Assembly: GCF_037969725.1 (NCBI RefSeq)
Contig: NZ_CP150203.1
Location: forward strand, 5,718,001-5,782,000
Length of the DNA stretch: 64,000 nucleotides
Reading direction: 5' to 3'
Source: Paenibacillus sp. FSL W8-0426
Lineage (GTDB): Bacteria; Bacillota; Bacilli; Paenibacillales; Paenibacillaceae
Shown one piece after another: positions 9,355 to 17,262 of the stretch. Both the position numbers and the translations under genes were made by a program. The stretch's first letter is position 1, and each line of letters begins with the position of its first letter. Under the pieces are notes generated by a model that was not told the DNA's origin, searched no databases, and was given only the letters and a program-made list of their open reading frames with translations.

Positions 9355-9648
9355 TTAGCTACGTACATGTCCATAAAACGTTATGTGCTGCTCAACGGGA
9401 CTATCTCGGTCAATCTCGACTCTCAGTTCGTCGAATGGAGCAACGATCTCGTCAAAGCTTTCACCTTCTGGCAACGAGTACTCATGGAAGAAGTGCTTAC
9501 CGCCTATTCCTGTACTGAATTTGATGCGCGCGCTCCCATCGTTTCTGATATATAACGAGTATGCAGTCCTTGGAAACCTGAAAGTTAGTGTCTCTTTGAA
9601 ATTACCTGAAAATCTGAATGGGCTATGTGCTATCTTTTCTTTGATCAT
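9355..9648 (-). CDS. Unknown small protein of the element
   Basis: A 97-residue beta-rich protein with no recognised motif, membrane segment or signal. GGAGGGAG precedes ATG 9648. It overlaps the stop of the upstream gene by 4 bp (ATGA), so it is translated from the same leftward transcript. Aromatic and charged residues alternate, as in small beta-sandwich virion proteins, but this is only an impression. Confidence 0.58.
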   Translation of the reverse strand: MIKEKIAHSPFRFSGNFKETLTFRFPRTAYSLYIRNDGSARIKFSTGIGGKHFFHEYSLPEGESFDEIVAPFDELRVEIDRDSPVEQHITFYGHVRS

Positions 9649-10298
9649 TCAATCTCCCTCCCAAGCGCTACGCTAGTCCTCCGAATCTTTCCGTCACGGT
9701 ATGCCCGCATAGCCTCTATATCGATAATGCCGTGTACCTGGCGTTCCCCGCCGCGCCAATTTAGCGCTAATTCTGGGAATTGCGGCTTGGGTAATCGCTC
9801 TGCCCTCGATTCCGAGTTCGTGCCGTTTACTGCTGCGCCATAAATGCTGTGCGCCTCGTTACGGAGCTCATGCAGGTCCACCAGAGCAGAGAGATACATA
9901 TACTTGGCCTCCTCAATCGCTTTAATCTTCGCATCCCAATTCTCGTTGTAGTAACGCTGAGCTTCTTCCCGACCGGTATGAATTGCGGTCTCCGCTAACT
10001 GACCGAGCGTTCCCGAATGGACGGACCGAGCCACAACCGCGCGCTCTTGAGTTGCTTTGATATCCGATTCAAGTTCCTTTACTCTACGGTTTAAGTTCGT
10101 TTCAACCTGGACGTTATTCGCGGATGGATCCGTGATGGTTTCCTCGACAGCCTCGACAAGTTGCGCCTTAACTTCTGCTAGTTCTTCGTTAAGTTTATCT
10201 AGCGCTGTCTGATGAGCTTCTAGTAATGCGCTGTTCTTCGCGGCCTCCACTTGGTACGCTTCAATTGCGGTTTGTACTTTTGGGGGTAATTTTTTCAT
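9645..10298 (-). CDS. Coiled-coil protein of the element
   Basis: A 217-residue acidic protein. Residues 5-115 form a strong predicted coiled coil (EAHQTALDKLNEELAEVKAQ and later heptads) and the C-terminal third is globular with a PKPQFPEL segment. No family recognised. It could be a scaffold or virion-assembly factor given its place upstream of the tail genes, but nothing proves it. It shares the leftward transcript and overlaps the next gene by 4 bp. Confidence 0.6.
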   Translation of the reverse strand: MKKLPPKVQTAIEAYQVEAAKNSALLEAHQTALDKLNEELAEVKAQLVEAVEETITDPSANNVQVETNLNRRVKELESDIKATQERAVVARSVHSGTLGQLAETAIHTGREEAQRYYNENWDAKIKAIEEAKYMYLSALVDLHELRNEAHSIYGAAVNGTNSESRAERLPKPQFPELALNWRGGERQVHGIIDIEAMRAYRDGKIRRTSVALGREIE

Positions 10299-10321
10299 GT
10301 GTTTGGCTCCTTTAGTAGTTT

Positions 10322-11020
10322 TTACTCGCCGTGACTGCGCAGATATCCTTCATGGTCGGCCATTACCGCTCTAATCGCGCTCTCGCCTAATGCGGAGGAA
10401 CCAAGCGAGGCCATCGAATTAATCGGTGTCATCTTGCGTAAATTCTCGATCTCCTGCAGCGCACGTTTCGCCTGCGTTTTGCTGTCCGTTTCCGCCGTCG
10501 CCCGGACGATGTCGTATACCGTGCGTAGTTTTGTCGGGTCGCCCCCGTTCTCCCGAAGTTGGACGCCTACCGCAGTAAAATCGTCCGCCAATGTCCTTGC
10601 GAGGTACGGGTCCGTTATACTTTGCATAAAGTCGAGCATCATTGTAGCCGCGCGTTGGCCCCCGAATACTAACAGTTCCGTTTTGAGTGCGCCGTATTGC
10701 TCATCAAACTCGCGGATTGTGGCATCGTCAGGTTTGGCATTCGGTTTTGATAGATCGGCACGGGCAATTTTTTCGGCGGCATCCATTTCAGCGTCAATCG
10801 CCTTCTTGTTGGCACGCATGATCTTTGCGAGCTCCACCGCGCCTTTCGTCTGGGCTTCCCGCTGTTTCTCCGCAATGCCGATCCCGGATAATGTGCGGTC
10901 CATCTGGATTTCTTTCATTTCTGCTTTGATCCGGTCGAAAATTTCCCGGGCGGGAGCAAGTGATCCGGGCCCATAAACAATGTCCTTAGCCTTTGCGATG
11001 TGTTCTACGTATTTTGTCAT
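10322..11020 (-). CDS. Unknown helical protein of the element
   Basis: A 232-residue protein from the ATG at 11020; AGGAG sits 8 nt upstream, which favours this over the ATG at 11026. It is long-helical and charged, with no membrane segment or signal. A segment around residues 115-150 (FGGQRAATMMLDFMQ) looks like a helical bundle. I do not recognise the family. It precedes the coiled-coil gene by 24 bp on the same strand. Confidence 0.58.
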   Translation of the reverse strand: MTKYVEHIAKAKDIVYGPGSLAPAREIFDRIKAEMKEIQMDRTLSGIGIAEKQREAQTKGAVELAKIMRANKKAIDAEMDAAEKIARADLSKPNAKPDDATIREFDEQYGALKTELLVFGGQRAATMMLDFMQSITDPYLARTLADDFTAVGVQLRENGGDPTKLRTVYDIVRATAETDSKTQAKRALQEIENLRKMTPINSMASLGSSALGESAIRAVMADHEGYLRSHGE

Positions 11021-11034
11021 TTTCATTTCTCCTT

Positions 11035-11313
11035 TTAGTTTGATTTAACGTTAATAGCGCAAGGCTTGCCGAACTTATCCGCACCGACTTCGTAGCTCAC
11101 GCGTTCACCGACCGGAATATATGCGGTGTCCATTTCATCACAAGCGCTGATATGAAAGAAGATCGAGCGACCGGCGGTTTCAATAAATCCGTAACCCTTA
11201 TCCGCGCTGTAGTATCGGACGACACCGGTCTTGTGCTGCGGCTTCTGGGGCTCTGTCGTCTTCGTGCGGGACTTACCAAGCGACGGGCCAATAAGTACGT
11301 TCACCGCTTCCAT
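11035..11313 (-). CDS. Cold-shock-domain protein
   Basis: A 92-residue protein from ATG 11313 (AAGGAG upstream). Residues 29-90 form a cold-shock domain: GVVRYYSADKGYGFIE carries RNP1-like KGYGFIE, and SIFFHISAC carries RNP2-like FFHIS. Such domains bind single-stranded DNA or RNA. The 28-residue N-terminal extension is basic and probably disordered. Host Csp proteins are 65-70 residues, so this is an element-specific version that could act as an RNA chaperone or single-strand binder. Confidence 0.82.
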   Translation of the reverse strand: MEAVNVLIGPSLGKSRTKTTEPQKPQHKTGVVRYYSADKGYGFIETAGRSIFFHISACDEMDTAYIPVGERVSYEVGADKFGKPCAINVKSN

Positions 11314-11342
11314 TTCTTCTCCTTGTAGTCCGCTCCATATCT

Positions 11343-11699
11343 TCATGCCGCATCCTCCTCGTTGTTATCCTCGATTGGATCAGTCCACGTCACTTTTGTT
11401 TCTGACTTCTTCCCGATCAATCTGTTTTCAATTAGCTTTCGTACGTAGCCGCGCTCATTCTTTGTTAAGTGGTAATGACCGAGTATGTTGCAATGATAGT
11501 CGATCGTATCGGCGTTGAAGCAACGTCGCAAAACCCTCGCTACACCTTCGAAAGTCTCCCATGCGATTTTCACTAGTGGATAGGCTTCGTAGGTGAAGTA
11601 GTGCCGGTCTAGAACTCCCCCATCTTCTCCAACCAGGATAACGAGTGCCTTGCTTTTGTCCGCACACACATACACTTGCTGGTAGACAGTCACTTTCAT
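11343..11699 (-). CDS. Unknown protein of the element
   Basis: A 118-residue protein with a beta-rich first half (VYQQVYVCADKSKALVILV) and a helical, basic second half with a YHLTKNERGYVRKLIENRL segment that might form an HTH. GGAGG is 8 nt before ATG 11699. It overlaps both neighbours by 4 bp. No family recognised. Confidence 0.58.
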   Translation of the reverse strand: MKVTVYQQVYVCADKSKALVILVGEDGGVLDRHYFTYEAYPLVKIAWETFEGVARVLRRCFNADTIDYHCNILGHYHLTKNERGYVRKLIENRLIGKKSETKVTWTDPIEDNNEEDAA

Positions 11700-11986
11700 T
11701 CGTCAGCCTCCTTCGGGGGTTCCTCAAACTCTTTGATAAAAGCAGGAATCGCACCATCCACATTCGATTGGATAATTAATGGGAAGCCACCCAACTGGCG
11801 TTCATGATCAATAGCATGGAAATATCCTTCCCATAACGAATGAACGGCGCTTTCCACTTCACCGACCTCCGTATTTACGGGCTCTTTCGCGGTATACGTA
11901 ATCCATCCGTCGCCAGCCGTTATGGTAACCGTGTCCAGCCCATCTTCTCGAACGTGATTAATTCGTGTATAAACTTTCTCTCCCAC
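11696..11986 (-). CDS. Unknown small acidic protein of the element
   Basis: A 96-residue acidic protein starting at GTG 11986, with GAGGGTG about 8 nt upstream. No membrane segment or recognised motif. Its stop overlaps the start of the next gene by 4 bp. Confidence 0.55.
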   Translation of the reverse strand: MGEKVYTRINHVREDGLDTVTITAGDGWITYTAKEPVNTEVGEVESAVHSLWEGYFHAIDHERQLGGFPLIIQSNVDGAIPAFIKEFEEPPKEADE

Positions 11987-12113
11987 TCATTTCACCCTCG
12001 GCTTTCCTTAGAATTTGCTTGATTTTAGGCGCGACAAAGAAGCAGGGAGATAAACCTACTCCTGCCGTTTCAAACACCTAATTCAACGTAAAAACAACGT
12101 GCTCAGCACAAGT

Positions 12114-12335
12114 CTATAGAAGCTTGTCGGACTCCTTCGCGCGTTGGATTGCTGTTAAGACATCGCTATCCAAGCCGAATATCTGCGCGATTTTGATTCG
12201 AAGCTTGGTAGAAACCGGACGATAGCCATTTTCAACCGCAGCAATGCATGACTTGGAAACTGATAATGCTTTTGCGAACTCAACCTGCTTCATGTTTTGT
12301 GAGATACGAATCGCTCTAACCGCCTGTGCATCCAT
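12114..12335 (-). CDS. Xre-family HTH regulator
   Basis: A 73-residue single-domain HTH_3 protein: MKQVEFAKALSVSKSCIAAVENG shows the classic five-helix Cro/CI signature, with IAQIFGL after it. GGGAGG precedes ATG 12335. It lies at the head of the cold-shock/tail block and may control it, acting as a second regulator besides the repressor at 16.9 kb. Confidence 0.8.
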   Translation of the reverse strand: MDAQAVRAIRISQNMKQVEFAKALSVSKSCIAAVENGYRPVSTKLRIKIAQIFGLDSDVLTAIQRAKESDKLL

Positions 12336-12396
12336 GAATACAAACCTCCCTTCGTTATTCGTTTGATTACTTTAATCCCAAATAAAAAGCACACTG

Positions 12397-12413
12397 GCGG
12401 GATAATACCGCCT
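12397..12413. terminator. Hairpin between the 260-aa protein and the Xre gene
   Basis: GGCGG and CCGCC arms enclose a 7-nt loop. Read leftward, a CTTTTTATTT tract follows after 8 nt, so it may weakly terminate the 12445-13227 gene. Confidence 0.35.
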
Positions 12414-12444
12414 ATAATGAATACTGGAAAAAGGTTCGATTACT

Positions 12445-13227
12445 CTATGCTGCTTTCCGCTTAGCCTTACGTATTTTAGCAAGCAATCTATCGCGCTCTA
12501 CCTGACACACGGACTGCGGCTTGAACTTGTAATGTGGTAGAACGTCGCAAACTTTAACCCGTTTGGGCTGCACGCTGTGCGAGTAAAATGCGTTTCCACA
12601 TACTTCACACACCTTCACTCGGCGCATGTCTAAGCGCATGACTGCGTTGGTTACGTTCTGCGCGGTCCTCCGCTTGATAATTTCTTCCGCGTTCCAGGGA
12701 CTACCGTCTGCATACTGTTCTATTACATCGCTTGGATCACGTTGTGTCGATGCTAACATTTCCGTCAACTCTTCGGCCGTCATGTCGGTACGCTCGAAGA
12801 ACAAGACGTCTTCCACCGAGTTTGTCATCGCGATCGAATCGGCAAATATTGTTCCACGCGGACAATAATCGGAATCATGGTCGGAACGATCATAACGGAG
12901 CAGCAACTCGCGCTCATTGCTTCGTACCTCCTCACGATATCTCTTTTCCGCGCCTCTTACGGGATACTCCGACAACCTTTCTGCGACCTCCCCAACGTTC
13001 ATAATGAAGTCTGCAAGAATGTCACCGATCGTTTGATACGCCGCACTCTTCCGCAATAACGAAGGATGACGCATTCTCCACATCCAATACAGTGCGCGCG
13101 TCACCCCTTCGGATTCGAGTTCATCCGTGAGGTTCCGGACCAGTTCCGAGCGCCAGGCTGTCGGCGCTTCGTTATTTTGGATTACGAAATCCTGTATCTT
13201 CTTAAGTACGTCTGCTTTCTTAACCAT
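12445..13227 (-). CDS. Unknown protein with a C-terminal zinc-finger-like motif
   Basis: A 260-residue protein. The first 180 residues are helical and charged with no recognised domain. Near residue 207 is CEVCGNAF, followed by further cysteines in KVCDVL and SVCQVE, which resembles a small treble-clef or zinc-ribbon. The tail is very basic (AKIRKAKRKAA). This suggests nucleic acid binding. GGAGG stands 8 nt before ATG 13227. It may belong to the early or replication part of the element. Confidence 0.6.
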   Translation of the reverse strand: MVKKADVLKKIQDFVIQNNEAPTAWRSELVRNLTDELESEGVTRALYWMWRMRHPSLLRKSAAYQTIGDILADFIMNVGEVAERLSEYPVRGAEKRYREEVRSNERELLLRYDRSDHDSDYCPRGTIFADSIAMTNSVEDVLFFERTDMTAEELTEMLASTQRDPSDVIEQYADGSPWNAEEIIKRRTAQNVTNAVMRLDMRRVKVCEVCGNAFYSHSVQPKRVKVCDVLPHYKFKPQSVCQVERDRLLAKIRKAKRKAA

Positions 13228-13520
13228 TCGAGCCGCCTCCTTGTGGATGTTCCGTAATTTAACTTCCGCGTATCGTTTGTTCTTGCTCTGTTTTTCCCGC
13301 GCTCACCATCCCCTCCATACCTTTATGCGCGTCAACAATTATCCGCTAGGAACGAAGTGACGACGCGTGAGGGATAGTGCTCTTCTATCCCGAAAGCATG
13401 CTCGGTATGTTTTATTTCTCTTTCTCGTTATTCTTTCTCGTTATTCTTTCTCTGGTTAAATGGCTTAACATCAGAGGTGAAATCATTAAGTAACAGAGAT
13501 TAAATGAGTTGACCTCCGCC
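13228..13520. other. Intergenic stretch with hairpin and 13-bp tandem repeat
   Basis: No gene seen. A hairpin with perfect 7-bp arms (GGGATAG/CTATCCC) lies at 13371-13391. A 13-bp unit TTTCTCGTTATTC is repeated twice with a third partial copy at 13421-13452; read leftward it is purine-rich. Confidence 0.6.
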
Positions 13521-13997
13521 TTATGAAGCCTTGGATTCCGGATCAAACCCAGTCTGTTTTTGCTGCAATCGCTCTCTGTCTGCTTCAATCTCGCGGCCTG
13601 CCGTTTCCACTCTCTCCCGAAATGCCCGTATTTCCTCAGCATACACAGCCCGGAATTCAGCCTCGGTTAATGGTTCGAGCGGCTCGTATATGTGTTTATT
13701 GGGGATCATGTTCGACTTGCTAACGTTCAGCAATCCGTACCTAACGAGAGCCTCGACATGGGTACGTATTTTGTACGCGGACATACCAGTTTGAGCGGTT
13801 ACATCTGACTGATTGAGCCACACTTTACCGAACATCGCGTGGCCGGGCTTGTTCTGGCGCCAGGATAACAAATACCCGTAGAGGCCCACCGTTTCCAGAG
13901 TGAACCCGTCGAGCAACGGGTACATCCGGAAAAGGATATTGGGCATGCGCGCAAATCCGTCATCGTGGGCGAGCGGTTTTGATACGTCGATTGTCAT
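13521..13997 (-). CDS. Winged-HTH protein, replication-initiator-like N-terminal domain
   Basis: A 158-residue protein from ATG 13997 (AAAGGAG 7 nt upstream). Residues 10-95 (GLYGYLLSWRQ, WLNQSDVTAQTGMSAYKIRTHVEALVRYGLL) form a winged helix of the HTH_36/RepA_N type seen in plasmid and phage replication proteins and in DnaD-like factors. The C-terminus is a charged helix. It sits 740 bp from an iteron-like repeat block, which fits a replication role, though it is shorter than a full initiator. Confidence 0.62.
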   Translation of the reverse strand: MTIDVSKPLAHDDGFARMPNILFRMYPLLDGFTLETVGLYGYLLSWRQNKPGHAMFGKVWLNQSDVTAQTGMSAYKIRTHVEALVRYGLLNVSKSNMIPNKHIYEPLEPLTEAEFRAVYAEEIRAFRERVETAGREIEADRERLQQKQTGFDPESKAS

Positions 13998-14060
13998 AGC
14001 GGTGCTCCTTTCGTAGAAGAGGATTGTGGCAACCACCTGGGCAGATGCCGCATGTCTAAC

Positions 14061-14492
14061 TTAAATCGTGAATGCGTACGACCCTCCATTCTGTTCACAG
14101 ATACTTACCGCAAGTGCCGCGTTAAAATCGGGGTCGCCGCTGTTGATCTCCGCCACTTGCGTGAACTCTCGGCGCAGGATCGTAACTTTGCCGGCTTCGT
14201 CTGCATCCTGATCAATCAGGAACTCCGCGGTATCCTCCTCCAAATTTCGAACCAGTTGCATTCGAAGTTGCAGGAACATATCGTACGCCTTTTCGATTAA
14301 AATCGAACGCGAAATCGGATACCCACGTTCAAAACGGTGAATGGTGCTAGGACTTACTCCGATACCAATAGCAACCTTCGAAATGGTCAACCTCATCTGT
14401 TCGCGACGCTGGCGGAATGCTGCACCTCTCTTTCTCCATGCTTTGGTGTTCTTCTTGATGTATTGCTCGCGAGTGATAAATTGGTTTGTCAT
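14061..14492 (-). CDS. HTH DNA-binding protein
   Basis: A 143-residue protein from ATG 14492, with GGGAGAG 7 nt upstream. Residues 26-70 hold an Xre-like HTH (QMRLTISKVAIGIGVSPSTIHRFERG). The C-terminal half is acidic and helical. The next leftward gene encodes the winged-HTH protein, and upstream lies the repeat block at 14739-14899, which may be its binding region. Confidence 0.72.
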   Translation of the reverse strand: MTNQFITREQYIKKNTKAWRKRGAAFRQRREQMRLTISKVAIGIGVSPSTIHRFERGYPISRSILIEKAYDMFLQLRMQLVRNLEEDTAEFLIDQDADEAGKVTILRREFTQVAEINSGDPDFNAALAVSICEQNGGSYAFTI

Positions 14493-14738
14493 AGTAAATC
14501 TCTCCCTTATCGTTATGATTTTTATATGAAGCGGAATGATCCGCGGAAATCCTATACTCCTTTGTTGCCGGCCAAGGGCATATCGCACATACTTATTCCT
14601 TACTTAATTTGACGACGCTATTTTGCGAGTCGTACACTTTACGAAATATTCATCCTCTTGTATTAACGACTCTAAATCTCTTTCAACACACCTACCGCAA
14701 AAATTCCGTCATACTACTTCGTTCCCGGCCGTCATGAA

Positions 14739-14899
14739 TCTCGGGCACACTCCGAAAAATATTCGGTACTTTATAAATGCCGCCCGCTTGGAATCTCGGG
14801 CATTTCCGCTTACTTATTTACCGACAGCCGATTAAAATCTCGGGTGCGTAGCGAACAACTCCGTATACTTTAGTATCGTGTATCGACGTGCATCTCGGG
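14739..14899. repeat. Iteron-like repeats, ATCTCGGG x4
   Basis: Four direct copies of ATCTCGGG(C/T) start at 14739, 14793, 14837 and 14892 (spacings 54, 44, 55). Each copy is followed within about 30 bp by related TCCG and TACTT(T)A elements, so the unit seems longer than eight bases. The block lies in an 810-bp gene-free stretch (14493-15304) upstream of two DNA-binding protein genes. This is typical of replication iterons or a regulator array. Confidence 0.65.
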
Positions 14900-15134
14900 T
14901 ACATTCGTAAAAATTCTCCCACTATATATAAGGACGTTACTTTGGAGAGTTGGGCGCGCTTTTTCTGATGTTTGTGTCTAATTTGTGAACTGTTAATTTC
15001 AAGCGAAACCAAACAGAACCTACGTTCGTATTACTTGGTATAACAACGGAGGAGAGCGTGCCTAAACGCGATAGCTACTCGCCACTCTCCTCGCAGCTTA
15101 TCTATGTGAACCGCGCTCGAAGGTTGCCGCCATC

Positions 15135-15280
15135 TGGCGCGAGAATATTCGAACGGAAAAGCCGGAACGTTGGCGCGAACCGGCGAAGTATACCGAGCAA
15201 TTGGCGTTACTCAGCGTTTAAGCATCCCGATTGGCGTCGGGAAAGTACGAAACGTCCGCATGGCGATCCGAAAGTTGGCG
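15135..15280 (+). repeat. TGGCG-periodic repeat, possibly decayed WR-repeat gene
   Basis: TGGCG recurs at 15135, 15171, 15202, 15232, 15261 and 15276 (about 30 bp apart). Translation in two phases gives related peptides: WRENIRTEKPER and WREPAKYTEQ in one frame, then WRYSAFKHPD and WRRESTKRPH in another. That looks like a small repeat protein broken by a frameshift near 15195-15205. No good start codon and ribosome site could be tied to the first phase. Confidence 0.45.
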
Positions 15281-15304
15281 CTGACGGTACGGACAAATAG
15301 AATG

Positions 15305-15565
15305 TTAAGCGATTGCTTCAACGGTAATAGGGTAGTTTGACACAATAAAGCCGAGGTCGGCCGCTTGTTCCAACGTGACATTAACGGTGCTCGCGATGGA
15401 CCTGCGGTCTATTTTGGGTAGAATGCGGAAGAATGCGCCAGGCAGAACGACGATTTCCTGACGACGAAGATTGCTTTTAATAGTGGGATTAACAAGTGAC
15501 GCGATGAAGTTGCCGGTGCGATGATCTCGTACATAACCGATTTGAACTACCGTCGTTTGTGCCAT
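15305..15565 (-). CDS. Unknown small protein of the element
   Basis: An 86-residue protein with GGAGG 6 nt before ATG 15565. It starts beta-rich (VVQIGYVRDHRTGNFIASLV) and ends with a segment (VTLEQAADLGFIVSNYPI). No recognised family, no membrane segment. Confidence 0.58.
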   Translation of the reverse strand: MAQTTVVQIGYVRDHRTGNFIASLVNPTIKSNLRRQEIVVLPGAFFRILPKIDRRSIASTVNVTLEQAADLGFIVSNYPITVEAIA

Positions 15566-15724
15566 GAATAACCTCCTAGCGTTTTAAGCCCGCACGGCTA
15601 TAATTTGATTATTTCACCGTTACAGTACGTTGTTACATGAATATTGCGGAAGTTCCGCGACCATCCGGACATAGTCCGTAGGTTTCGGCCCGCTCCGCTA
15701 AGGCAGGCGCTCATCAGGCGGCAT

Positions 15725-16084
15725 TCATCGAAGAAATTCGAGCTTTAGACTGAGGTCTCCGCGGTCTTTAGTCCAAAGCAAAATGTCGAGTAGGAATTGC
15801 AGTCCGTCCATCATTCGTAGCTCCGTAATAATCGTTTCTATCAGATCGCGGATGTCTGCGCCCTCGACTGCGCTGGCGATGACCATACCGCCTGAGTCTC
15901 CGTCCAGGTACAAGTGATCCATGCCCGGAGCCTTATTTACCTGACGCAACCAGAGCTCGCCCTCGTCGAGAATGAAGATGTGGCGACCGTTGAGTACGTA
16001 GCCCTCATAGAGCGCATACTGATGATCACGGTCAAATGGGCCGAGGATAACCGAAGCTAACTCAAGGTTAATCTGCGCGCTCAC
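15725..16084 (-). CDS. Unknown small acidic protein of the element
   Basis: A 119-residue protein starting at GTG 16084, directly after the stop of the upstream gene. The first two thirds are beta-rich and acidic; the end is helical. No family recognised. It belongs to the operon driven by the leftward promoter at 16.83 kb. Confidence 0.56.
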   Translation of the reverse strand: MSAQINLELASVILGPFDRDHQYALYEGYVLNGRHIFILDEGELWLRQVNKAPGMDHLYLDGDSGGMVIASAVEGADIRDLIETIITELRMMDGLQFLLDILLWTKDRGDLSLKLEFLR

Positions 16085-16297
16085 TCACATCACCCCGCGA
16101 TACTCGAAATCGATACGTACGATGTCGGCCGCCGACACGCTAAGCCCCGAAACATTGGCGTTGCTGACACCCTTCTCAACCGCGCGAAAACGGACTTCCA
16201 CGTCGGAGAGTTCCCGGATACTGTTAACGTAGAACATGCGCGTAGCCTGCGAGAATACGGCGATACAGCGGTAAAGGTGAACGGGGCGGCGGCTCAT
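16085..16297 (-). CDS. Unknown small protein of the element
   Basis: A 70-residue protein from ATG 16297; GGAGG is 7 nt upstream, which rejects the longer frame to 16330. Basic N-terminus (MSRRPVHLYR), then beta and helical segments. No family recognised. Its TGA abuts the next gene's GTG. Confidence 0.58.
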   Translation of the reverse strand: MSRRPVHLYRCIAVFSQATRMFYVNSIRELSDVEVRFRAVEKGVSNANVSGLSVSAADIVRIDFEYRGVM

Positions 16298-16427
16298 CCG
16301 ATTACCTCCTTCGTAATGACCAATATGCAATAAAGTGCGCGCAGTAGCTTAAGGAACCGGCGGGCGTGCTTGCTCGTTTCAAAGTTGTTAGACGTAGTTT
16401 GCGAATTATCCATAGTGAGTTGCATGA

Positions 16428-16715
16428 TTACGTATCCCCTTTTCGGATGAATTTTGAAAGAAGCTCGATCGCGCTCATGTCGCGAATGTTATCGATGATG
16501 CTGGCGTCTGATATCGGAAGGTCGAAGATAATCGAGCCGGGACCGCCGGTAGTGACGTATTCGTCTCCGTCGTAATATACGCGTTCAAGGACGGCCAGAC
16601 TATATGTAGTATCGACGTATAACGCGAAGATATCGTTTATTAGCGTGCCGGCGTACTCCATGCGGAATGGATCGCCGCGATCGACGCCTTTGGTGACTAC
16701 GGTAATGTTCGGCAT
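16428..16715 (-). CDS. Unknown small acidic protein, first gene after the leftward promoter
   Basis: A 95-residue protein with AAGGAGG before ATG 16715. Beta-rich and acidic, with SIIFDLPISD and a helical C-terminus; the overall layout resembles the 15725-16084 protein, possibly a distant paralogue. First gene downstream of the TTGACA/TATACT promoter at 16822-16850, so expressed when the repressor is released. Confidence 0.58.
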   Translation of the reverse strand: MPNITVVTKGVDRGDPFRMEYAGTLINDIFALYVDTTYSLAVLERVYYDGDEYVTTGGPGSIIFDLPISDASIIDNIRDMSAIELLSKFIRKGDT

Positions 16716-16797
16716 GCTGCGTACCTCCTTGCGGTGGATTGTTGCGGACCAGTACGATGTTGCTGTAATGATTTTTGAAACCTTTTATACTGTTATA

Positions 16798-16879
16798 CGT
16801 ATATTCGTTTATCTGATACCGAGTATATACGACTTCTAGTATAGTGTCAACACTTTATTTACGTATATCTGTATATTCG
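16798..16879. promoter_or_regulatory. Operator copies in the divergent switch
   Basis: Related sequences CGTATATTCG (16798-16807), CGAGTATATACG (16820-16831) and CGTATATCTGTATATTCG (16862-16879) overlap both divergent promoters. The first two share the core in opposite orientation and the third contains both halves. They are the likely binding sites of the repressor at 16910-17134. Confidence 0.6.
16822..16850 (-). promoter_or_regulatory. Leftward promoter of the element
   Basis: Read leftward: TTGACA (16845-16850), 17-nt spacer, TATACT (16822-16827). A near-consensus vegetative promoter pointing into the 16715 gene and the operon beyond. An operator-like copy covers the -10 box. Confidence 0.8.
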
Positions 16880-16886
16880 TTATAAT
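16858..16886 (+). promoter_or_regulatory. Rightward promoter of the repressor gene
   Basis: TTTACG (16858-16863), 17-nt spacer, TATAAT (16881-16886), 24 bp before the repressor ATG. The -35 boxes of the two divergent promoters are only 7 bp apart. The spacer is filled by the longest operator-like copy, so the repressor probably controls itself. Confidence 0.8.
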
Positions 16887-16909
16887 GGGGTTCAAGGGAA
16901 GGTGTACAT

Positions 16910-17134
16910 ATGAGAAACATTCGAATCCGCCTTAATGAAGTGATGGCCGAGCGTGGCCTGACACAGACACAGCTATCGGAGCTTTCAAACGTCAGACAAG
17001 CGGCTATTTCGGAGATGTCACGGAACATCCGCGAACAAATTAACCTCAAAACGTTGGTTAAGATTGCGGACGCGCTTGAGATCGACGACATATCGGAGCT
17101 TATTGTAATAGAGAAAACCGGAGAGGGCCGCTAA
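16910..17134 (+). CDS. Cro/CI-type repressor of the element
   Basis: A 74-residue HTH_26/Xre-type protein: MAERGLTQTQLSELSNVRQAAISEMSR is a clear HTH, followed by INLKTLVKIADALEIDDISEL. It is one of only two rightward genes called in the element and faces a strong leftward promoter. This is the arrangement of a lysis/lysogeny or maintenance switch. ATG 16910 follows AAGGTG. It lacks a C-terminal cleavage or dimer domain, so induction would need an antirepressor or similar signal. Confidence 0.85.
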   Translation: MRNIRIRLNEVMAERGLTQTQLSELSNVRQAAISEMSRNIREQINLKTLVKIADALEIDDISELIVIEKTGEGR

Positions 17135-17155
17135 TCAACGCGGCTCTTTCTTTTT
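17121..17155 (+). terminator. Terminator of the repressor gene
   Basis: GAGGGCCGC and GCGGCTCT arms with a short loop, then TTTCTTTTT. The stem overlaps the stop codon. Confidence 0.8.
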
Positions 17156-17262
17156 GCGTGGATTTACCGTGAGATTAGCGCATTAGGACTTCGTTAAGGG
17201 GAACGTACCCGGACGGGCTTACGTGGCTATATGTACGGGGATCTGACGGGAACTCTACGTGA

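Noticed and set aside
14818..15012. Leftward 64-codon frame over the iteron region
   Set aside because: No ribosome site; overlaps repeated DNA.
15135..15280. CRISPR-like 30-bp periodicity
   Set aside because: Only a 5-base core is shared and spacing varies; it fits a decayed peptide repeat better.
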